DNA of 64,000 bases from SIAJ01 sp963773845 (GTDB lineage: Bacteria; Planctomycetota; Planctomycetia; Gemmatales; Gemmataceae). This document shows, one piece after another, positions 18,678-30,101 of the stretch. The notes beneath the pieces were generated by a model, which was not told the DNA's origin, did not search any database, and worked only from the letters and a program-made list of their open reading frames with translations. The DNA lies in the NCBI GenBank assembly GCA_963773845.1, contig CAVZCU010000016.1:1-64000 (forward strand). Reading direction: 5' to 3'. The position numbers and the translations under genes were made by a program. The first letter of the stretch is position 1, and every line of letters begins with the position of its first letter.

Positions 18678-19541
18678 TCAGCGAAACAGCAGCGGCGCGA
18701 AATAATACAGGTCGGCCTTCCAGACGGCGAAATCGTGGCGGCCTTCGGCATGGATGTGCCAGATGTGCGGCACTTTCTTCTGTTCGAGTGATTCGTGGAA
18801 GTTCCGACTAATTCGGATCAGGCCATCCTTGTCCCCGCAAGACAGCCACAAGAGCTTGAGCTTCTTCGCCGCTTCGGTTGGATCCTTCACCAGTGTGTCC
18901 GCCCGCTTCGTGTTTGGCGCGGACGAGAATCCGCCGACCCACGCGAATGTATCCAGGTGCGACAGCCCGAAGTTGAGCGACTGCCCACCTCCCATTGACA
19001 AGCCGGCCAGGGCACGCGACTCGCGATCCGCCTTCACCGAATAGGTCTTTTCGATGAACGGGATCAGGTCATTGAGCAGGTCCTTCTCAAAGGCGGCGAA
19101 TGCCGGCGACTGCTGGGGGAACGGGCTTCGAGCTGTCACTTCTTTCGACGCCCGGCCGTTGGGAATGACGACGATCATCGGCACCGCCTTCTTGTCGGCG
19201 TACAGATTGTCGAGGATGATGTTGGCCTTGCCGCCCCGCGTCCACTCGTACTCGTCGCCGCCAATGCCGTGAAGCAGGTAGAGCACCGGGTATTTTTTGT
19301 CCTTCGCGTACCCCGGCGGCATATAAACCTGAGCCTTGCGTTTGACCCCGACGGTCGTCGAGTCGTACTCGACCGTCTCCAACTTGCCGCGGGCGATCCC
19401 GTCGCGGCGGGTATCAAAACCCTTTGGCGGCGCGGCGAACATGTCCGCCTTGGTGTCCTTCTTCCCGTCCCCGGACTGTGCCAGGGCGAACGCGGACCCG
19501 CACCCGAGTGCCACCAGCGCCAGAGTCATTCGTCGAAACAT
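18678..19541 (-). CDS. Exported alpha/beta-hydrolase esterase (CE1/enterochelin-esterase-like)
   Basis: 287 residues with an N-terminal signal peptide (MFRRMTLALVALGCGSAFALAQ). Esterase-D/XynZ-type features are in order: YPVLYLLHGIGGDEYEW (oxyanion region), a VIPNGR strand, the nucleophile elbow GLSMGGGQS, a WLSCGDKDGL strand carrying the likely acidic residue, and H in EGRHDFAVWK as the catalytic histidine. The domain covers the whole mature protein. It would hydrolyse an ester in the periplasm, for example feruloyl or acetyl esters on polysaccharide, or a siderophore ester. No sugar or iron genes adjoin it, so the substrate is open. Confidence 0.9.
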   Translation of the reverse strand: MFRRMTLALVALGCGSAFALAQSGDGKKDTKADMFAAPPKGFDTRRDGIARGKLETVEYDSTTVGVKRKAQVYMPPGYAKDKKYPVLYLLHGIGGDEYEWTRGGKANIILDNLYADKKAVPMIVVIPNGRASKEVTARSPFPQQSPAFAAFEKDLLNDLIPFIEKTYSVKADRESRALAGLSMGGGQSLNFGLSHLDTFAWVGGFSSAPNTKRADTLVKDPTEAAKKLKLLWLSCGDKDGLIRISRNFHESLEQKKVPHIWHIHAEGRHDFAVWKADLYYFAPLLFR

Positions 19542-19593
19542 CGCACACCTCGCTCGCAGTTAGATGGAGCGCATTCTAGGCAATGTCCTGATT

Positions 19594-19651
19594 TTGTGGC
19601 ATAGGCCTCCCGGCCTGTGCGTTCTCACACGCCGGGAGGCCTATGCCACAA
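19594..19651. repeat. Perfect 21-base inverted repeat
   Basis: Arms at 19594-19614 and 19631-19651 are exact reverse complements with a 16-base loop. The core reads GGCATAGGCCTCCCGGC. It lies just upstream of the esterase start (minus strand), between divergently oriented genes, so it is more likely an interspersed element than a terminator. Confidence 0.75.
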
Positions 19652-19841
19652 TAATAAAGACAAGCCCGCATACTATGCTTTGCCGCTTCCGGAGGCGGAG
19701 AATGGGAGTAACATGGTCGGGACATCTCACAGTGAAATCTGAGTGGGTGAACGGCCGTCGTCTTCGCGGGCGAAACGGAATCCTGAACCTCCACGACGTC
19801 GGCCGCTTGCGGACCTCTTCGCATAAAATTGGAGAATCGTG

Positions 19842-20036
19842 ATGGATCGCCGTATTACCGGCTTCCACCAGGACGACGAAGGACATTGGGTGGCCGAACT
19901 GGAGTGCGGGCACAGCCAGCATGTCCGGCACGACCCCCCTTGGGAAATGCGCCCTTGGGTCATCACGCCGGAAGGCCGGGCCAGTCGACTCGGGATTTTG
20001 CTCAACTGCGTGAAATGTGATCGTTGCGAGCGATAG
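19842..20036 (+). CDS. DUF3565 family small protein
   Basis: 64 residues; ATG at 19842 with GGAG seven bases upstream (a GTG three bases earlier is also possible). The whole protein matches the DUF3565 pattern: FHQDDEGHWVAELECGHSQH, VRHDPPWE, and a closing LNCVKCDRCER. Conserved Cys and His residues (CGHxQH, CxxC) suggest bound zinc. Function is not known. About 300 bases upstream contain only the 19594 inverted repeat. Confidence 0.85.
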   Translation: MDRRITGFHQDDEGHWVAELECGHSQHVRHDPPWEMRPWVITPEGRASRLGILLNCVKCDRCER

Positions 20037-20187
20037 CTGGTATGGCCAGACGATGAATTGTCGGCAGCCGATTCGCCTTGCCGCCCCAGCTTTTTAGCAC
20101 TCGTAATCAGCCTTCAGTATCCGAAATTGTCTTGCACGAGCCGAACGGGCGCGTGATCCTACTGCTGGCTCGTCAATCGAGGCTCGC

Positions 20188-20781
20188 ATGAACTACCCGA
20201 TCCGCTGCGAATGCGGCAAGGAACAACGCGTTCCCGGTTCGATGGCCGGAAGCATTTTGAATTGCCCTTGTGGCCGGCAGATCGAAGTGCCGGCGCTCAG
20301 CAAATTGCGAAGCCTCGCCGGCCAGCGAGTCTTGAGCCCCGAAGTGCGCCTCGAACAGATGTTGCAACTCGCCATGTTGCCGTCTGAGAAGCAATGCGTG
20401 ATCTGTGGAGCAGAAACCAAGAACGTCGCCCATTTCTGGGCAATATGCGAGCGCGTGCAAGTCGAATCGCCCCCGTCGGGGAAAGTCCTGTGGCTGATGG
20501 TTCCATTAACCATTTTTCTCGGGATCTGTTCGGCTGCATTCGCACTCTTTTACATCTTGAACCGAAGCCAAGGCGAGCGCCAGCATGGTAACGACGTTCG
20601 ACTTCGACTGCCGTTACGCATCTGCGAACAATGTGCGCCGAAATTGAAAAACCCTTCGGAACTTGAGAAATCGGTATGGTCCGTGCCCGATTATCGTGAG
20701 CTTCTCGACAAATACCCAAATCTGGAGTTGGGACTCGATGCCCAAAAGAAAGGAGTGAATTTGAACCGGCGCCTGGAATGA
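20188..20781 (+). CDS. Hypothetical membrane protein with N-terminal zinc ribbon
   Basis: 197 residues. The N-terminus holds a CxC...CPCG element (RCECGKEQRVPG, LNCPCGRQIEVPA) that looks like a zinc ribbon, followed by CVICG at about residue 70, one strong transmembrane helix at about 105-127 (VLWLMVPLTIFLGICSAAFALFYIL), and a cytoplasmic or periplasmic tail with another CEQC pair. Such zinc-ribbon membrane proteins are frequent in planctomycetes and have no assigned role. I do not recognise a more specific family. The gene converges on the DUF1501 gene with a 47-base gap. Confidence 0.7.
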   Translation: MNYPIRCECGKEQRVPGSMAGSILNCPCGRQIEVPALSKLRSLAGQRVLSPEVRLEQMLQLAMLPSEKQCVICGAETKNVAHFWAICERVQVESPPSGKVLWLMVPLTIFLGICSAAFALFYILNRSQGERQHGNDVRLRLPLRICEQCAPKLKNPSELEKSVWSVPDYRELLDKYPNLELGLDAQKKGVNLNRRLE

Positions 20782-20828
20782 AGCTCGCCGCTTCGAACCG
20801 CTTCATCTCGACAAAGCGCCATCACTGC

Positions 20829-22169
20829 TCACGCCCGGAACAACACATCCATCGGCATGCCGGTATTGATTCGCGAAGGGCGATTGAGGGCGTCGCGGAT
20901 TTCGGCGTCGGTTTCCACTCCCAGCACTTTATAGATCGTTGCACCAACATCGAACGGCGTGTATGCGGTGCTGACCGGCGTGCCGCCCGTCCGGTCGGAT
21001 TTGCCGATCACTCGTCCGCCGACCACGCCGGCGCCGGCGAATAACCCCGAGTAGACCCGGGCCCAGTGGTCGCGGCCGGGAAGCTTCTCACCTGGGAGGA
21101 ATGAAACTCTCGGCGTACGGCCAAATTCGCCCAGAGCGGCAACAAACGTGTTACCGAGCCGGCCTTCCGATTCGAGATCATCGATCAACGCGGCGAGTGC
21201 TCGATCCAGCCACGGCAACAATTGGTTCTTGAGCCGGCCCCAGTTGTCGACGTGGGTATCCCAACTTTGCACGATGCCCATATTGGCCTGAATGATCGGC
21301 ACGCCGGCCTGAGTCAGACGGCGGGCGAGCAGCAGCGACTGGCCAAACGAATTGCGGCCATAACGGTCGCGCACTTTGTCCGATTCGCGATCGATGCGAA
21401 AGGCTTCCGCGACCCGGCCCGACGTAATCAAGGAAAAGGCTCGCTGCTGATGGCCGCGGAAGGTCGGATCGCCGAAGCCTGGCGATTCCATCTGGTCGAG
21501 CAGGCTCAACCGATTGTGAACACGCCCAGCATCAACCCCCTTCGCCAGCGAAAGCGCTTCCATTTGAAAGCTCGGCGAATTCGGATCCTGCGTCACCAAC
21601 AGGGGGTCATGTGCCGGTCCCAGAAAGCCCGCGTGTTGACCCGGCCAGGTAAGCGGCCCTTCGATCAACGAGTGTGGAAGCGTGACGCCGTTGGGCACGC
21701 CATCTTGCCGGGGCCGAACAAAATCGAGCCCGGCGGCATAACACGGCCAATCGCGGCGAGACAAGATGTTGTCGAGATCGGTCTGCCGTTGGTTAGGCAT
21801 CCTCGCGCCGGTGAGCAAGCGATGCGTACCCGGCAAGTGCCCGTTCTCTCCATGCGAAAGGGAACGCACGAGCGCCCAATGCCGCATGCGGGCCGCGAGC
21901 ATTGGCAAATGTTCGCAAATCTGAATACCAGGGACGGTTGTCGAGACCGGCTTGAACTCGCCGCGAACCTCCGCCGGCGCATCAGGCTTCATATCGAGAC
22001 TGTCGATATGGCTCATGCCGCCGGTCAGGTTGACGAGGATGACGGAATTCGACGAACGTTCCACCGCGGCGGCCTGACGTGCGAAGAGATCCGGCAACGC
22101 GAGTCCAATTGCAGAACTCGCACCCGCTTGGAGGAACGCACGTCGGCTGACAAGAGGTCGATTGCGCAT
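20829..22169 (-). CDS. DUF1501 family protein with twin-arginine signal
   Basis: 446 residues. The N-terminus SRRAFLQAGASSAIGLALP is a twin-arginine signal, so the protein is exported folded. The body follows the DUF1501 pattern, a sulfatase/alkaline-phosphatase-like fold: VILVNLTGGMSHIDSLDMKP, HLPMLAARMRHWALVRSLSH, and GEFGRTPRVSF ... GRDHW near the C-terminus. DUF1501 genes often pair with DUF1549/1553 cytochrome-like genes in planctomycetes; this copy stands alone and is divergent from mfd. The substrate is unknown. Confidence 0.92.
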   Translation of the reverse strand: MRNRPLVSRRAFLQAGASSAIGLALPDLFARQAAAVERSSNSVILVNLTGGMSHIDSLDMKPDAPAEVRGEFKPVSTTVPGIQICEHLPMLAARMRHWALVRSLSHGENGHLPGTHRLLTGARMPNQRQTDLDNILSRRDWPCYAAGLDFVRPRQDGVPNGVTLPHSLIEGPLTWPGQHAGFLGPAHDPLLVTQDPNSPSFQMEALSLAKGVDAGRVHNRLSLLDQMESPGFGDPTFRGHQQRAFSLITSGRVAEAFRIDRESDKVRDRYGRNSFGQSLLLARRLTQAGVPIIQANMGIVQSWDTHVDNWGRLKNQLLPWLDRALAALIDDLESEGRLGNTFVAALGEFGRTPRVSFLPGEKLPGRDHWARVYSGLFAGAGVVGGRVIGKSDRTGGTPVSTAYTPFDVGATIYKVLGVETDAEIRDALNRPSRINTGMPMDVLFRA

Positions 22170-22262
22170 GAGGCGGGCTGATTCGGTGAGACCACAACCA
22201 GGCGGGATAAAGGAATGTTACTACATTCAGTCGATCGAGGGCAAGTGGTTGTTCGAATCCCG

Positions 22263-25546
<3,284 letters not shown>

Positions 25547-25594
25547 GTTCGGTTGTCACTTGTTCGCTCAGGACAGACTTGGCAGAATGTAATA

Positions 25595-25792
25595 ATGCGA
25601 GATAGCCGTCAAAGCGTGGAACAGCGGTTGCGCCGACTTGAGAAGGACTTGGCGGAGCTGAAGGCTGCGCTAGCGGTAGATGATAAGCAACCGTGGTATC
25701 GACAGATTTTGGGTAGCTTCGCAAACGACCCCGCCTTTGCGGAGATTGTCCGGCTTGGTCAACTCGCTCGGCGTGGAAAACTCAAGGGCTGA
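25595..25792 (+). CDS. Small coiled-coil protein, probable antitoxin
   Basis: 65 residues from the ATG at 25595. A charged heptad-like helix (SVEQRLRRLEKDLAELKAAL) is followed by WYRQILGSFANDPAFAEIVR, a tail often seen upstream of PIN toxins. No DNA-binding domain of a known antitoxin family could be assigned. It sits six bases before the PIN gene, which argues for a two-gene toxin-antitoxin module with this protein as the antitoxin. Identification rests on context. Confidence 0.6.
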   Translation: MRDSRQSVEQRLRRLEKDLAELKAALAVDDKQPWYRQILGSFANDPAFAEIVRLGQLARRGKLKG

Positions 25793-25798
25793 CTCCAC

Positions 25799-26227
25799 GT
25801 GCCCGTTCTTTTGGATACCGATCACCTGTCAGTTCTTCAGTGGCAAGAGCAGCCAGCCTGTGATCGATTGCTGGCGCGCTTGGATGAACTTCCGGCTGAT
25901 GATGTTGCAACGAGCATTGTGAGCTTTCAAGAACAGATCCAAGGTTGGCTTGCTTATCTCAACCGAGCGAAAAAACCCGCACAGATTGTTGAAGCATACG
26001 CAAAACTTGAGGTACTTTGGCGTTGGTTCTTGAGAATGAACGTCGTGTCATTCACAAGCGATGCGCAATCCGAGTTTGTCGAGATTCGTAAGCACGGTCC
26101 TCGCGTTGAGACAATGGATGCTCGAATCGCGGCGATAGCTTTGACAACCGACTCTATCCTCTTGAGTCGAAATCTGCGGCATTTTCGCGGAATTCGCGGG
26201 CTCGTTGTCGAGGATTGGACAATATGA
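25799..26227 (+). CDS. PIN-domain ribonuclease toxin (VapC-like)
   Basis: 142 residues, GTG start. The acidic PIN set is present: LLDTDHLS at the N-terminus, E in IVSFQEQIQGW, ETMDARIAAIAL (acidic D in the middle) and SRNLRHF with the usual LL(S/T)xNxxxF pattern. PIN toxins cleave RNA, usually tRNA or rRNA, when released from their antitoxin. It follows the putative antitoxin by six bases, and its stop overlaps the start of the next gene in ATGA. Confidence 0.85.
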   Translation: MPVLLDTDHLSVLQWQEQPACDRLLARLDELPADDVATSIVSFQEQIQGWLAYLNRAKKPAQIVEAYAKLEVLWRWFLRMNVVSFTSDAQSEFVEIRKHGPRVETMDARIAAIALTTDSILLSRNLRHFRGIRGLVVEDWTI

Positions 26228-26508
26228 GCATCATTTGGTCGATTCACCAAATGAATTGGTCAAACTCGAATGAACGGAACCTTCAGAAGATTGCAGCACA
26301 CGGATTGGGAAATGAAGAGGTTGAGGCGGCATTCGATCAGGTGCTCGACTTCAGTGAGCGTCGGGACGGTTCGTTTCAAATGTTTGCAGCGACTCTTTCA
26401 GGACGACGCATTTGGATTATCTGGCGATACGATCGCGACGACGACGAGGTTCCGGACGTATTCGGCGAAATCGAAGACTCGGCGATATTTGTAATTACCG
26501 CATATTGA
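26224..26508 (+). CDS. BrnT/RelE-like toxin-like protein
   Basis: 94 residues; the ATG overlaps the preceding PIN gene stop. The order WSNSNERNLQKIAAHGLGNE, then EAAFDQV, SGRRIWIIWRYD and a closing IFVITAY resembles the BrnT family (W-x-x-K-x-x-N-x-x-KHGV, then RxxxIxxxR), although the BrnT core HxG-like residues are only partly kept. It would be the toxin of a second module whose antitoxin is the gene that follows. Confidence 0.6.
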   Translation: MSIIWSIHQMNWSNSNERNLQKIAAHGLGNEEVEAAFDQVLDFSERRDGSFQMFAATLSGRRIWIIWRYDRDDDEVPDVFGEIEDSAIFVITAY

Positions 26509-26515
26509 GAGAACA

Positions 26516-26773
26516 ATGACGTTTCCAGCTCCCGACGACCGAAGCGATCAGCGAAAGGCGCTCGACGAACAAATTGCCAGCGAGCTGCTCTTGCCACCGC
26601 CCCAGATGCCTGCGGACGCCGTGACGCGGCCATTGGAACATGTCATGCAATCCAAGCGCAAGCCTGTTGCCGTCGCGGGTATTGTCGAAAACGGTCTCGT
26701 TCGACCTCTTGACCCAGCAATCAAATTAGCTGAACGATCACGCGTTATTATCGTGGCGCAAGAGCCTGTGTAG
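26516..26773 (+). CDS. Putative antitoxin with AF2212-like (DUF104) tail
   Basis: 85 residues. The C-terminal part, VAGIVENGLVRPLDP followed by LAERSRVIIV, fits the AF2212-like antitoxin motif (short beta protein with an E-x-G-L-x-x-P-L element), while the N-terminal half is charged and disordered. It starts eight bases after the BrnT-like gene, so the order here is toxin then antitoxin. Assignment rests on the short motif plus position. Confidence 0.55.
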   Translation: MTFPAPDDRSDQRKALDEQIASELLLPPPQMPADAVTRPLEHVMQSKRKPVAVAGIVENGLVRPLDPAIKLAERSRVIIVAQEPV

Positions 26774-26994
26774 CTGCCACAGCGGCGGGAGTTCTCGGGT
26801 ACTTGCTCGCGCGCAACGGAACTGTGTTCCTGGTCGGCGATACGGCGGCCCGGGTGCCGGCTGACCGTCACGTGCCGTTCCTCGCCTGCTTGTGGACCCA
26901 CTCGGCGAGCTACCTGGTCGGATTCATCGGCGGGATTATTGTCATTGTCCGGGTTGGACGCTTGCGATTCCATTTGGCCCGACGTCTCACATGA
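26734..26994 (+). pseudogene. C-terminal remnant of a membrane protein
   Basis: The frame from 26734 contains no usual start and encodes two hydrophobic segments (AATAAGVLGYLLA, and ASYLVGFIGGIIVIVRV) separated by a soluble stretch (GDTAARVPADRHVPFLACLW). It ends at a proper stop. The left part is missing and the first codons overlap the antitoxin-like gene in another frame. This looks like a gene whose 5' end was lost when the toxin-antitoxin segment arrived; it could also be a fortuitous open frame. Confidence 0.4.
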
Positions 26995-27046
26995 GGTTTG
27001 CAGTTGGCTGAGCCATTGTGGAATACGCTTTGTCTACAACGACTGC

Positions 27047-28611
27047 ATGGAATTCCCCGAATTGCTCGCCGCCCTTTCCGATTCCAAGGCGTATCCACGG
27101 CCGGGCCCGGTGGAGATACGTCAGACGCATATCTCGGCTGTCTTCCTCGTGGGCGAAACGGTTTACAAGATTCGCAAGCCCGTCAGCCTCGGCTTTGTCG
27201 ATTTCAGCACACTCGAAAGGCGGAAGCATGATTGCGACGAAGAGGTTCGCCTCAATCGGCGGCTGGCGCCCAGCGTTTATCGTGGCGTCGTCCCAATCGT
27301 CAACGAAAATGGGCACATTCGCGTCGAGGGGACCGGGGAGCCGATCGAATGGGCGGTTGAGATGGTGCGCCTTCCCGACGAAGCCACTTTGAGCCGGCAA
27401 CTGGCACGCGACGCGATCACGAGCGATCAGATCGAAACCATTGCTGGGCGAATAGCCATGTTTCACCGCGATGCGGATCGCGGGGAGCGAATTAGCCGCT
27501 ATGGCCGGTTCGATGTTGTCGCGGGCAATGCGCGCGAGAATTTTGCTCAGTCGAGCCAACAAATCGGACTGGTCATTCGGCAATTGGTCTTTGACCGCTG
27601 TCGCGAACTGACCGAACGCGCTCTGACCAATCTCCGTTCCTTAATCGAAGCACGAGCGGATCGTGGAATGCCGTGCGATACCCACGGCGACTTGCACTTG
27701 TCGCACGTTTATCTCTTGCCGGACAAACCGCCCCCGAACGATTTGGTCATCATCGATTGCATTGAATTCGCCGAGCGGTTTCGCTTTGCGGACCCCGTCG
27801 CCGACATTGCGTTCTTGATCATGGACCTGGCCTTTCACGGCCGCCGCGACTTGGCCCGAAAATGCAGCGACGGATATTTCGCCGCGGCAGGCGATGCCGA
27901 TGGCAAGTCATTGCTGCCGTTCTATGTCGCCTATCGGGCAATTGTGCGCGAAGGTCGAGGGGATGCAACTTGCTGAGCAAGAGATTCCCACCGATCAGCG
28001 CGAACGTATGCGTTCAAGGGCCGAGGCCCACTGGTTGATGGCACTCGGAGTCTTGGAAGAGCCGGCCCGCCGCCCATGCCTGGTGTTGATCGCGGGCTTA
28101 CCGGGCACGGGCAAATCGACTTTGGCGCATGCGCTAGCGGAGAACGGTGATTTCACAGTTATCCGTTCGGACGTGATTCGGAAGGAATTGGCGGGCATCC
28201 CCATGACCGAACGCGCAGTGGGCTGCTACACGCCGGAATGGACCGATCGCACCTATGCCGAATGCCTTCGGCGCGGAGAAAACCTTACGGGATGGCGGGC
28301 GGGTAATCGTTGATGCCAGTTTTGCCGAAGAACGGCGTCGCGCGGAATTCCTGGATGCTGCCCGGAAGATGGGCGTTCCGGGGCTGCTGCTTGATTGCAA
28401 ATTAACGCCGGAATTGGCGCACGAGCGATTGTCGAATCGCAAGCAAGACGCCTCGGATGCCGGCTGGGAAATCTACGAAGAGATGGCGAGTCGTTGGGAA
28501 CACATGTCGGAAGCGACGAAGTTCCTTGCCGTAGACATTGATACCTCGGATGCCGGGATCGCGGTTAATGAGGCCCTGCGCACATTAAGACAAATCGGTC
28601 TTCTGGCCTGA
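27047..28611 (+). CDS. Aminoglycoside-phosphotransferase-like/AAA kinase fusion, two frame breaks
   Basis: About 520 residues when read across frames. The first part is an APH-like kinase fold: KIRKPVSLGFVDF, HGDLHLSHVYL as Brenner's motif and IIDCIEF with the metal-binding D. The second half is an AAA-type P-loop kinase: LIAGLPGTGKSTLAHALAE, RSDVIRKEL, and DASFAEERRRAEFL. This bifunctional architecture is known in bacteria. Breaks near 27952 (IVR to AKVEGMQLAEQ) and 28274 (LRR to AEKTLRDGGR) both fall in GCGC-type repeats. Parts: 27047-27976, 27961-28313, 28268-28611. A role in phosphorylating a small molecule is likely; the substrate is unknown. Confidence 0.8.
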
Positions 28612-28832
28612 ACGATCTGTTCGGTCATCCGCGCAATCGATTCATCTCCTACAGGTCCCCCCATTGACTCTGCGGCCTGGGAAAAAAGGCGAAGCTGGGT
28701 GAAGTGTCAGTGACTTGAACGCCGAGGAAAGATGACGGGATTCCGCGCCGTCGCGGGGTCCGGATCGCTTGTCCGGTGTCGCAAACCGGAATGACTGCCT
28801 CGTTCATCCCACCTTTGAGGAGAATGCGTCCT

Positions 28833-29297
28833 ATGTCCAGATCGCGCCGGGCCCTAGGCCTCGTCATTGTGATGTTATGTGGTGTCTGGGGCTGCTCGCG
28901 TGCCCCAGCCGGCGGCAGCACTGCTAACGCCGAAAAACTAAAAGCGATGGAAACGAAATTGGCCCGTTTGGAAGACGATTTTCGTGCGGCCGCCTCCGCG
29001 CGCGATCAGTTGAGCAAACGGTTGACGGCTGCCGAGGAAGCTCGAATCGCCATGAAGACCCAAATCGAGCGGATGACTCTCGAAGCCAAGGCCAAGGACG
29101 AGCAACTGGCGACTCGAACTGCCGAACGCGATCAGGTGTCGAATCAGTTCAAGATATTCCGCGACGGTTTGCGCGAATGGTTGGCCAAGGCCGATGATGG
29201 AAAAATGGAAGGCTCGCCGATGGTTCCGGTCATCCCGACCGGAAACACTAGGCCGGAAGTGCCCGCCGTGCCAATTCCGCCGGCGCCAATGAAGTGA
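28833..29297 (+). CDS. Small coiled-coil lipoprotein
   Basis: 154 residues. MSRSRRALGLVIVMLCGVWGC gives a lipoprotein signal with Cys 21 as the acylated residue. The mature part is a long charged coiled coil (residues about 35-115, heptads such as METKLARLEDDF, LTAAEEARIAMK) followed by a Pro-rich tail (VPAVPIPPAPMK). An ATG nine bases upstream (28824) is equally possible. The gene may have a structural role in the periplasm; I recognise no specific family. Confidence 0.7.
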   Translation: MSRSRRALGLVIVMLCGVWGCSRAPAGGSTANAEKLKAMETKLARLEDDFRAAASARDQLSKRLTAAEEARIAMKTQIERMTLEAKAKDEQLATRTAERDQVSNQFKIFRDGLREWLAKADDGKMEGSPMVPVIPTGNTRPEVPAVPIPPAPMK

Positions 29298-29370
29298 ACA
29301 ATATCCAATGATGGGATCAATGACGTGGGCCGACGCAGGGATGCGACGGCCCACTACCGTTTCCAGGTTA

Positions 29371-29937
29371 TCACGATTCGGTAAAGAATTGACTGACTTT
29401 GACTCGAAAATCGCCGAGCACATCGGGCAGCGCGAATTCGTCCTCGGCAGTCAGTATCCGTTGAAGTTCGTCTGGTCGGTAGACGCTCATCGTTTCCGTC
29501 GGCGGGTCGAGAATGCACGCGACGCGAACACCAGCATTCAAGTATTCCAAGACCTTGGCGAAGGCTTTGGTCCATCTTTCGCTCGGGGAACGGATCTCGA
29601 TCACCAAATCTGGCGGCGTTGAGATTATTCCATCGGGAATCGTTCCTTTTGGTAGTCGTTCGTAACTCCAATAAACAATGTCAGCGCCTCTGACGGTATC
29701 GGGAGTCCCCTCTGTTTTCACCCAAGAATCGTTGCTCATCACCCGGCCAATCTTGCTTCGAGTTACATAGTCGAATAACGGTCCGGCAACGTTCATGCAG
29801 TAGAGACCGTGTTTTGGGGGAGGCATGGATATCTCCACAATTTCACCGCGCACGAGTTCGGTCCGCTGGCCGGTATCCGGCAGCCGTGCGAATTCGTCCG
29901 CGGTCATCAGACCAAGAGGGGGAGCAGCGACACTCAT
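29371..29937 (-). CDS. Uma2 family endonuclease
   Basis: 188 residues, intact. The Uma2 (DUF820) pattern is clear: MTADEFARLPDTG, ELVRGEIVEISMPPP.HG, VSNDSWVKTEG-like region, PDLVIEIRSPSE, and LEYLNAGVRVACILDPPTETM. The restriction-endonuclease-like catalytic residues are the D in PDLVIEI and E and K that follow. Uma2 proteins are abundant in cyanobacteria and planctomycetes; some are thought to be mobile-element nucleases but the cellular role is unsettled. It is divergent from the PpiC gene. Confidence 0.9.
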   Translation of the reverse strand: MSVAAPPLGLMTADEFARLPDTGQRTELVRGEIVEISMPPPKHGLYCMNVAGPLFDYVTRSKIGRVMSNDSWVKTEGTPDTVRGADIVYWSYERLPKGTIPDGIISTPPDLVIEIRSPSERWTKAFAKVLEYLNAGVRVACILDPPTETMSVYRPDELQRILTAEDEFALPDVLGDFRVKVSQFFTES

Positions 29938-30101
29938 CCGATCGCCTCCAATTCGGGCAGCATCGACTCACGGAATCTATATTGCCGCGACTCATTGCGC
30001 CGAACAAGCTTGAATTTCAACATCTTATTTTCCCGCTTGCGTTCTTTACCGGCTCGAGTATAAGCACGCCGCGTTATTCTCCGCATGCGGGGGGGACATG
30101 G

